Part shown: positions 56,916 through 64,000 of the stretch, one piece after another
Numbering within the stretch: position 1 is the stretch's first letter
How the letters are laid out: every line of letters starts with the position of its first letter
Assembly: GCA_014529385.2 (NCBI GenBank)
Contig: CM043950.1
Coordinates: 151,530,945 to 151,594,944, forward strand
Length of the DNA stretch: 64,000 nucleotides
Reading direction: 5' to 3'
DNA from: Adiantum capillus-veneris
Taxonomy: Eukaryota; Streptophyta; Polypodiopsida; Polypodiales; Pteridaceae
Translations under genes and position numbers: made by a program
The notes under the pieces: generated by a model
Told to the model about the DNA's origin: nothing
Seen by the model: the letters and a program-made list of their open reading frames with translations, nothing else
The model's database searches: none

Positions 56916-58570
56916 CTAATGCTCATGGCACAAACGACGAGCAAGCTGCATATCCTTGGGCATAATCGTTACATGCTTTCCATGGATGGCACATAGGTTC
57001 GCATCCTCGAATATGCTAGTTAGATATTGCTCTGCTGCATCTTGGACTGCCTCTATGGCCACGGCGCCCATCCGAAACTCAGTGTTGTACATTTGCAAGA
57101 CCTCCCTGCAAAGCCTTGCAAAAGGGGCCCTCCAAATCAAGAGCTCAGTGCTCTTCTGATAGAGGCAAATCTTCATAAATGCACGACTGCGCTTTCGCAC
57201 CTTCTGAGGTTGACGGGGAGGTGCATTTGTTGCATGAGTTGGGGTAGCTTGCTTCCTCTTCTTGTAGACAATGCTCTTTCTCTTTTTCGGCCACACCGGC
57301 ACCTCTAACAACTCATATTTCGAGTCCACCCACTCTTCATCTGATTCATTCTCTTCACTATTGTGCGGATGTGATGGTGTGGGTCCACTCCCTTTAGGGA
57401 GTGTCTTACCCCCAATAGACATGTGAGTGGCATAAGTTTGTATTTCGACGCCAACCCATCGGGGATCATCATCCATTTGCGTCTCTTCGGAGCCTTCTGA
57501 CTATTGTTCGTGGTTATGTCTTTCTTTGCCTTGGTCGCTCTTATCCGCCGTGTTGCCCTCAAAGTCATTGGAATCTGATGAATAGATAACAAGGCGATGC
57601 TTCCTTCTCTCTTTTCCTACTGTAGAGGACCGACCATGTTGATTTGAAGCTCCAGCTTCTTCTGTGTGGAGCTCACCTTGAACTTGTGAAGTTCCAGCTT
57701 CTTTTTCTATAGCTGGGATTCGTTGGCCATCCGGGCCCTCTGGATATTCAATATGGGATTTGGGCCCTTCCACACTACTTTTGGGATTTGGGCCCTTCCA
57801 CACTATGCATCCAATTAAGTGAAAAACTCAAATAAACCAATTGAATTTAAGAAGTAAACCTGGATCATGCGGGCGGCTGCGTGACACCCAAAAGCTGTCA
57901 TTTCGATCCTTTGTTGCGCGCCAAGCCTCATGGCCCAAGGCCGCTCGCGAGCATTTCCACTTCTCAGATGTTGTAGTATGGGAGGCCTTATGTAACTGCT
58001 TTGCTAACATCGACTCTCTTGCCTTCTCAATAGTGCGAGTTCTCCCAAAGGTGTGCCAATAAACATCTCTTGGAGGTAGTTGGAGTGTGAACCACCACCA
58101 CCATGCCGAGCAGTCTTGAAGTAGACTCCTTTTGCTAGATAGTGGGACTTCTCCATGCTTTGTGTACTCCATATATCAAGCGAGCCATAGCGGTCCATGC
58201 AGTATGCACCATGTGCATTGAGAATGTGCTAAAACAACCGAAAAGGAGATAAGCCAATAGAAAAGTTGCATTCTCAAACATTAAATCCGTTAAAAAAAAC
58301 CATGTAGTGTGTAATCTTTCTTTCAGACCATCCGTCCTTAGCAGACTTTGTGAACTCATAAAGCACCTTCTTGAACTCCTCTCGCTGCTCAATGGTGGTG
58401 CTTGAAAGATTCATCAATTGCACAACCTTTTGAAAGGATGACCATACTAGCTTGCGTTGGTTAGCAACCTCCACATTGGGATCTTTGTCCGTCGTGCATG
58501 CACACAAATCTTTCCACAACTCCCATCGCTTCTCACTTGGTAGATCAACACTTGCCTTCTGTACCTGCAT
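56916..58570 (-). pseudogene. Transposase-like protein with C-terminal histone H3 fold
   Basis: Inferred exons: 58570-58301, 58228-57860, 57802-56916. Donors GTTTTT and GTTTAC and acceptors TTTTAG and GCATAG join in phase. Exons 1-2 give KITHYM-HILNAHG...YGSLDIWSTQSMEKSHY...ARHGGGG, reminiscent of the end of a transposase catalytic domain (EKSH may hold its Glu). A one-base loss in a T run near 58068 shifts exon 2. Exon 3 begins WKGPNPK, is disordered and charged, has a TAG at 57501 (CAG fits), then basic KKRKSIVYKKRKQ. The last 89 residues match histone H3 from alpha-N to C-terminus: YQKSTELLI, FARLCREV, FEDANLCAIH, VTIMPKDMQLARR. Loop 1 has canonical H3 length, unlike CENH3. The N-terminal transposase part is absent; only about 100 bases separate exon 1 from the terminus at 58674. 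Confidence 0.7.
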
Positions 58571-58579
58571 TGGAGACTT

Positions 58580-58671
58580 TTACATAATATAGCGACACGC
58601 ATAACGAGGTCCTGGATTTTCACATTTAAGTGTTGCATTGCTAGTGTCGCTAATATGAAGGAAAACTTGTA

Positions 58672-58674
<3 letters not shown>
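58580..58674 (-). repeat. CACTA-type terminus next to the H3-fold gene
   Basis: Read on the minus strand from 58674: CACTACAAGTTTTCCTTCAT, then ATTAGCGACACTAG and, further in, GTCGCTATATTATG. CACTACAAG and the GCGAC subterminal words match the CACTA-1/-2 termini (ATATTAGCGACGCTC). Right flank is TAC then an AT run. No partner terminus was found to the left, so the element is incomplete or its other end is not recognisable. Confidence 0.6.

Positions 58675-58676
<2 letters not shown>

Positions 58677-58718
<42 letters not shown>
58677..58718. repeat. AT microsatellite
   Basis: About 20 AT dinucleotides directly outside the CACTA-type terminus. Possible insertion hot spot. Confidence 0.9.
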
Positions 58719-58720
<2 letters not shown>

Positions 58721-58770
58721 TAAGTGAGTAGGCAGGGAAAGCTAAATCTCATATTTCTCTTTATAATGTA

Positions 58771-60070
58771 GATGTCACATGAGAGACCACCTGGTGGGGA
58801 GCAACTATCTGGCTATTCTTTTGGTTGGCTCACATCTGAGTTGGGCTCCCACCCGGGGTGGACATGGCCTCTAGTGGACCCGAGTCTTGAGGCGGTGAGA
58901 CGAAGCAAAGAAAGAAAGATTATTTGTGGGTAGTTAACCCTAAACCATGAGTGTTATAGGTTTATTTTTGTTAATTATAGGCATGGACGTCCTATACCTA
59001 TTTACCTAGGTTCCTCCAGCGGTGGTAAATCCAAACCTACAGCGAGCTATCTCTTTACGGGACTAGTACCTCTGTTTGACGGATGCATTGTTTGAATGGT
59101 ACAATGTGCAGTAGCTTGCGACCTAAGATCTTTTTCCACAGTCGACGCCATGGGGGATTCAAGGAGGAGCTCCTTACATCCAGAGCCTCGCACGGTCAGC
59201 ACCTCAGTCTATGGCCCCTTCTTACCGTCCTACTTCCCTTCCATCGCAGGGTCTCACTCCCATGGCATTGCAGGGTCCCATGCCACTCCATTCCACTCCT
59301 GCTTTGCCAAAGCGCTGTCGATGCACTTCTTCTAGCCGGTGTGCGTCGACGCTCCTGTCAAGGCAGCGAGCGCTGAGAGAGCCCGGTCATGCATGCTACA
59401 TTGAGGACGTGTTGCATGCTATATTTCCAAATGTCCCCGATCAACGTTTTTCTCAACAGTGGTTGGAGGGCTACATAAAAACATTTTTGAGAAACAAGCA
59501 GTCCAGTGTACGACACGCAATGGCCAACCAAGTTATAGATCCACATAGGAGCTAGCACGGTGGCAACATGGTAGATGCGGAGTGGGAGTGGAAAATGTAA
59601 GAAAAGAGCAATCAGGCTGCAACAGGCTCATCGTACAGACAACGCAAAGCTCAGGCCTGACAAACTCCCACGCACTATGGCTCGAGAGGCAAAGCAACAT
59701 GGAAGGACAAATATGTAAGATTGATTAAATTACAATGTAAATCGGTGATTGTAAAGAATATAGTTGAGGATTTTTTATTGTTATTGCTAACTTAGGAAAA
59801 TATCACTCTTAGTCTACCAACCAAAGAGATGGTCAAGTTTTAGGAGCGGCATATAGAATTTGAAACTTGGCGATGGTTGTTTGAGAACAACCGCATCTCT
59901 AGTGACCAATTCGACGCAATGGCTGGATCACTACAAGCGATAAGTTTAAACAAATAATTTTATATCAATTAATGCTGAGTTGTTGATATTTGTTTAATCT
60001 AGTTTGGGTTTATGTAGAGTCAAGGTGATCAAAAGTACGTGCCTATGGAGGAGGAGAAGGAGGAGGATTA
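58771..60070 (+). pseudogene. CACTA-like relic gene, possible TNPA-type
   Basis: Plus-strand pieces: MSHERPPGGEQLSGYSFGW followed by LTSELGSHPGWTWPL; then, in an open stretch to 59555, YIEDVLHAIFPNVPDQRFSQ, WLEGYIKTFLRNKQSSVRHA; then SQGDQKYVPMEEEKEED before a TAG. Several stops separate them. Charged helical composition and position before a CACTA-like terminus (60535) suggest an accessory transposon protein, but similarity to the Transposase_24-like genes here is weak. No catalytic motif seen. Confidence 0.35.
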
Positions 60071-60271
60071 GATGAAAAAATAATTTTCCAAACTTTCATA
60101 AAGTCCCAATGTGGCACAATGTAGATACAACTGCTTTTATTTTATTTGTAACTTTTTTAAGTAGTTGATCTTCTACACATTAAATTGTCAAGGTAAAGTA
60201 AATTCATTTTCATTTTATTTTTTTTGTATACTCTTTTGAAAAACAGTTGATGTTTCATTGTTTTATGCAGG

Positions 60272-60535
60272 TCAAAAATAAAGGTGCTCATTTGGGCCAC
60301 CCAATTTTGGGTGGCCCAAATGAGAACCTTTATTTTTGAATAGGCATATAGCGGTAATATACGTTATAATATCAGCGGCATGTCATGCGATAATAGTCGT
60401 GGGTATATTCCCATGACTATTACCGCATATATTGCTTTTAAACCGCTATCGCATTTTTTGCCACGTAGGCATTTATTCTCCTTTGTTTTTCCACGGCAAT
60501 GCTTATAGCAGTTGTGGAATGCTCTTCTTATAGTG
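60272..60535. repeat. Second type of CACTA-like terminus with palindromes
   Basis: TTCTTATAGTG ends at 60535, that is CACTATAAGAAGAGC on the minus strand. Inside it are a near-perfect 33-base-arm palindrome (60272-60339, centre CACCCAATTTTGGGTG), a second palindrome (about 60387-60425, ATAATAGTC...GACTATTA) and repeated AGCGGTAATA-like words in both orientations. This matches the architecture of CACTA subterminal regions but with different words from CACTA-1/-2. The left end was not found. Confidence 0.65.
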
Positions 60536-62280
60536 AGGGTTGTTGGAGTAGGTAGTCACGACAAGGATCTTTAATTCCACAAAAAATTATAGGGAAGAAG
60601 TAATAATTGCTACACATCTCTGCAAGCGTGGATTGAAAGAACAGTCAAAAGCAACGAGTTTGAAGAAGTTCTTGATGCCCTTCACAAACTTGACGTCGTG
60701 TTACACAAAATCCTTTTTTCCCAATCTTTGTGGTTACTAAATATCCTGAAGAAAGATATTAATGTGCTTGTCATTATCTTGGTCGATATGTATGCCAAAT
60801 ATGGTGCACTTGGGAAAGCACAAAAAGTTCTTGAGGAGATTGTTGTTGCCTCTTCGAATGCATTGATTGGGAGATGTACAAGATCAGGGCCAATAAGTTC
60901 TAAGCCATTTTCAACGGATGCAAAGCATTGAGTTGCATTGGTCGCAAGATACACACAATGAAAGTGGGGCCAATTGTGACGAAAAGTGCTTGAGGAGCTT
61001 CCTGGTCAGAAATGTCCTCTCTTAGAACACAACAAGAGCAGAGCCAAATGTGGTGTGCTTCAAAAAGCACAGAAAGTGTTTGAGGAGCTTCATGGTCGAA
61101 AATGTCATCTCTTTGAATGCAATATGCACAAAATATGTCATGCTTGGAACTCCCATGTTCAATATGCATGCCAATTGTGGTGGGCTTGAGAAAGCACAAA
61201 AAATGATTGACGAGCTTAGTGTCCCAAATGCCGCCACTTGGAATGCACTGATTCTGAAATGTACACAACAAGAGCAGGGCCGGAAAGATGTAGGCTATTT
61301 TCAACTTCCTATTTGGAATGTGGACTGTTGGAATGCATTGATAGCAGGATTTGCCCCACAAGAGAAAGAACTAGTTTGTTCTGAGTAGATGTAATCACCT
61401 ACATATGCATCTTGAAGACATGTCGCGCAAAATGATGATATGGGCACAAAAATTCAATATTACATGAGGATATGTGGTGCAGATGAATACAAGCCGCTCC
61501 ACAAAAAATCCAGAAAAGAAACAATAATGGCTACACTCTTTGTAAGCAAGGATAGGAAGAGCAATCAAAAGCAACGAGATTAAAGAAGTTCTTGATGACC
61601 TTCGCAAACTTGATCTCGTTCCACAGAGTCATTTTTTTTCAATCTTCGTGGTTGCTGAATATCCTAAAAAAAGATATCGTGCTTGTCATTATCTTGGTCA
61701 ATATATATGCCAAATATGGTGTACTTGAAAAAACACAAAAAGTGCTTGAGGAGCTTATTGTTGCCTCTTCGAATGCATTGATTGGGAGAAGTACAGGAGC
61801 AGGGCCAATAAGCCCTAGGTTGTTTTCACCGGATGCAAAGCATTGAAATGTATCGATCGCCAAATACGCACAATAGGAGAGGGGCGAGTTGTGGAATGTG
61901 TGCAAAAAGAGCAGCACCAGAAGGCATTGAAAAAAGATGTCGTATTTGGCATTGTCTTATTTGATATGTATGCCAAATGTGGTGCGCTTCAAAGAGCACA
62001 AAAAGTGCTTGAGGAGCTTAATGGTCTAAAATGTCGCCTCTTAGAATGCAGTGATTGCGAGATGTGCGGAACAAGAGCAGCGCAGTCAGGAGTCTGGACT
62101 CTTCAAATGCAGTGATTGTAGGATTCGCCACATGAGAAAGCTCTAGTCTGTTTTTAGTAGATGCAATCACCTAAGCATGCATCTTGAAGGCATGTGACTC
62201 TACGCCTCCTCTATGCACAACAAGAGCATGGCCAGAAAGATGTCATCCTTGGCATTGCCTTGTTCATTCAAGCCCCTAGA
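60536..62280 (+). pseudogene. Degenerate PLS-type PPR gene relics
   Basis: Repeated PPR-like pieces with many stops and frame changes: ILVDMYAKYGALGKAQKVL at 60774, KCGVLQKAQKVFEELHG near 61040, CGGLEKAQKMIDELSV near 61180, ILVNIYAKYGVLEKTQKVL near 61700 and DMYAKCGALQRAQKVLEEL near 61966. Short SNALIGR or WNALI words follow several. These are the LVDMYAKCG...A..VF..M blocks of plant PPR proteins. The segment 60690-60930 and 61630-61846 are two copies of one another. No function remains. Confidence 0.7.
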
Positions 62281-62413
62281 TTCTCTTATGGAACCCTGAG
62301 TTTAGAGAGGGGATATGACTTGCGAGAGGTTTGAGACTCATTCACACGATGCCTCTCTAACGTCGAGCGGATTATGAATTGAATAGTGTCGGCTGATGAT
62401 GACGGGGTACTCC

Positions 62414-62451
62414 ATATTTAAAGCAAAGCAAGGGTGAGAATATTATAAAAG
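62414..62451 (+). promoter_or_regulatory. TATA-like elements upstream of TPD1-like copy B
   Basis: ATATTTAAAG (62414-62423) and TATAAAAG (62444-62451), 58 and 28 bases before the ATG at 62472. The upstream sequence otherwise derives from the PPR relic, so a promoter may have been newly acquired there (inference). Confidence 0.35.
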
Positions 62452-62471
62452 AGAAAGTAAGACAAGAGAAG

Positions 62472-63029
62472 ATGGCGAAGATGCCGAGCTTCTGCAGCGT
62501 TTGGCTTTTGATAGTGGTGGCGTTAATATGCAGGGCGACGGAGGGCGGTGTAGAGGGTGCCAGGGAGGGCCCTGCAGAGTTAATGAGCCCTAATTACAAC
62601 CATTCTCTGCATCATCATAATCATCATCGTCATGCGAGGGAAGACCTTGTATTGGACGTTTCGTGCATCAAGGTATTCCAGATCGATCCGGAGGGTTTTG
62701 GGATGGGTTTTACGGAACCTGAAGTGACTGCGGGGAGCGTTCGCGTCAAGTGCGGCGGCTGCAGCGTCAGCAACGTCCGGCTGGCGTGCTCGGGGCCCGA
62801 ATGGACGCAAGACCTCCTGATGGGCGACCGATCTAGCCTCCGCGTAGAGCGCAACGGCCAGTGTCTGGTGGCCTCCGGCCACACGCTCAGCCCCGACTCG
62901 AGCACCGGTTTCACCTACATGCACTCTCGACTCCCTCTCTCCCCTCTCTCCGCCACCTTCCATTGCCCTGGCCAAGCCTCGGTATCCTCCCTCTCTTCGC
63001 CAGCGCCTTCTCCGCTAGCCATGTACTGA
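62472..63029 (+). CDS. TPD1-like small secreted cysteine-rich protein, copy B
   Basis: 185 codons, single exon, intact. Residues 8-21 (CSVWLLIVVALICR) form a signal-peptide core, with cleavage likely near 25. A histidine-rich stretch lies at 43-54. Mature cysteines at 65, 94, 97, 106, 131 and 165 match the six-cysteine pattern of TAPETUM DETERMINANT1 proteins: C-x2-C-x8-C (CGGCSVSNVRLAC), then QCLVASGHTLSP corresponding to DCLVNDG, and ending SPLSATFHC. In flowering plants TPD1 is a secreted ligand of the EMS1 receptor kinase that fixes tapetal cell fate. In a fern a sporangial or meristem role is only a guess. The 20-residue tail after the last Cys is unusual. The upstream start at 62472 has good context (AAGATGGCG). 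Confidence 0.75.
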   Translation: MAKMPSFCSVWLLIVVALICRATEGGVEGAREGPAELMSPNYNHSLHHHNHHRHAREDLVLDVSCIKVFQIDPEGFGMGFTEPEVTAGSVRVKCGGCSVSNVRLACSGPEWTQDLLMGDRSSLRVERNGQCLVASGHTLSPDSSTGFTYMHSRLPLSPLSATFHCPGQASVSSLSSPAPSPLAMY

Positions 63030-63063
63030 GCTTCATTTGTCCTCTTCCACCTTTCTCAATATA

Positions 63064-63096
63064 AGTTATATATGATCATCAGAAGTCCAAACAATT

Positions 63097-63157
<61 letters not shown>

Positions 63158-63220
63158 GAAGTTGTTTCTATATTACAATGTTTCTAGTTATATATGATCA
63201 TCAGAAGTCCAAACAATTAG

Positions 63221-63265
<45 letters not shown>

Positions 63266-63297
63266 GTTTCTATATGATCATCAGAAGTCCAAACAAT

Positions 63298-63350
<53 letters not shown>
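63064..63350. repeat. Tandem motif plus CT microsatellite, right copy
   Basis: TATATGATCATCAGAAGTCC occurs at about 63066, 63191 and 63271, each followed by a CT run. The array equals 1056-1320 with different run lengths. Confidence 0.85.
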
Positions 63351-63351
<1 letters not shown>

Positions 63352-64000
63352 GTTTCTCAACATAGCATTGCATCTTATTCTGCAATGCTCTGGGCATAGC
63401 TAAATAATCCTTTTTCATTCTAATCTTTAAGAGACCCCATGGAAGCGGGGATCCTTTAGAGTGCTGATCAGATATAGCAGCATTCCTAGCTTCCCAAATG
63501 AAGGTAAGCATCCAAACTCTAAGCGACATCAAACATAGATGTAGACCCTCATCTCCACTTTGCAACATCGCAAAAAGCATCATGTACTTCGAAATCTTGA
63601 TTTGCCAACAGATTCTACAATAGTCCTGCAGAGATCTCCACCATTTATTAACTTGCATACAATCCCAATACAAAATATGTTTCAAAGATTCTAGTTTTTG
63701 ACATCTAATACATTTTCCTTGTGTCACATTCTTCCTTGCCAGCAGTTTGCATCCCAGTTGGACTCAATTCTATATAACCACCATCACCCCGGGTGTTGAA
63801 ACCCCCACATCCTGTTGCATCTATCATGGATTTGGCTCCCCGACACGAGCAATTGATAGAAGATCTTCGTCAAAGAAGACCACCAATTGACCGAAGTATT
63901 TGGGAGTTCCCAATCCCAAAACCTTTGAGATGAGTTTTGATTACATAGAATATGAAGATTGAAGACAATAGTTGACAACAGTGCCCATGGTACTCTAAAG
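63327..64000 (-). pseudogene. LINE fragment, right copy (continues past window)
   Basis: Equivalent to 1290-1962. The zf-RVT frame at 63727-63281 contains GKCIRCQKLESLKHILYWDC. The window ends before the 5' break seen at about 2496 in the left copy. Confidence 0.7.

Larger units (their letters stand above)
62018..64000. repeat. Right copy of the 62-kb-spaced direct duplication
   Basis: Matches 1-1962 as described there. The CT runs at about 63102-63143, 63223-63260 and 63303-63345 are longer or shorter than on the left, as expected for microsatellites. The copy continues beyond the window. Confidence 0.95.

Noticed and set aside
56916-57185. Reading the H3-fold domain as a centromeric CENH3
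   Set aside because: The segment between REV and the next helix has the same length as in canonical H3, without the longer loop 1 of CENH3, and the MPKD motif is canonical. The alpha-N region (AFMKICLYQKST) is divergent but does not favour CENH3.
1-64000. tRNA, rRNA or CRISPR loci
   Set aside because: No cloverleaf, rRNA segment or spaced-repeat array was recognised; the only tRNA-like matches are primer-binding sites of retrotransposons.

Overview
This is nuclear DNA of a land plant, most likely a fern with a large repeat-rich genome (inference). Supporting signs are intron-bearing plant genes, CACTA, Ty1/copia, Ty3/gypsy and LINE elements nested in one another, very long CT/GT/AT microsatellites, PLS-type PPR relics and a TAPETUM DETERMINANT1 (TPD1)-like secreted protein. 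Nothing bacterial, organellar or viral was seen. The only likely intact ordinary host gene is the TPD1-like gene near the right end; an older broken copy lies near the left end.

Layout: 1-1962 and 62018-64000 are near-identical direct copies 62 kb apart (PPR relic tail, TPD1-like gene, CT repeats, LINE 3' fragment). 2530-4218, 12240-12861 and 47820-55813 hold members of an uncharacterised repeated gene family, called family U here. CACTA-1 (4219-11866, TSD CGA) interrupts the first. A Ty3/gypsy element on the minus strand (gypsy-1, 15340-26221) is split by CACTA-2 (16312-23035). Copia-1 (27135-32449, plus) runs into a CACTA relic (CACTA-3), itself split by a 13.4-kb gypsy element (gypsy-2, 32771-46149, TSD ACCAC). 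Copia-2 (50210-55645, minus, TSD CCTTG) sits inside an exon of family U copy C. Two related long foldbacks (56013-56670) precede the most unusual locus: a transposase-like gene on the minus strand (58570-56916) whose last exon ends in a histone H3 fold, with a CACTA-type terminus at 58674. A second CACTA-like relic with a different terminus (to 60535) and PPR relics (60560-62280) complete the window.

The two complete CACTA elements each carry a TNP2-like transposase gene and a small Transposase_24-like accessory gene on the minus strand. Neither transposase copy reads through: copy 1 has a nonsense codon, and copy 2 has a frameshift plus a deletion of about 1 kb. Most in-frame stops in the window are TAA, TAG or TGA where CAA, CAG or CGA would fit. 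Three are confirmed against a paralogue within the window, which points to cytosine deamination of methylated DNA. Coordinates of insertions and target-site duplications were read directly; splice sites and family names are inferred from motifs.
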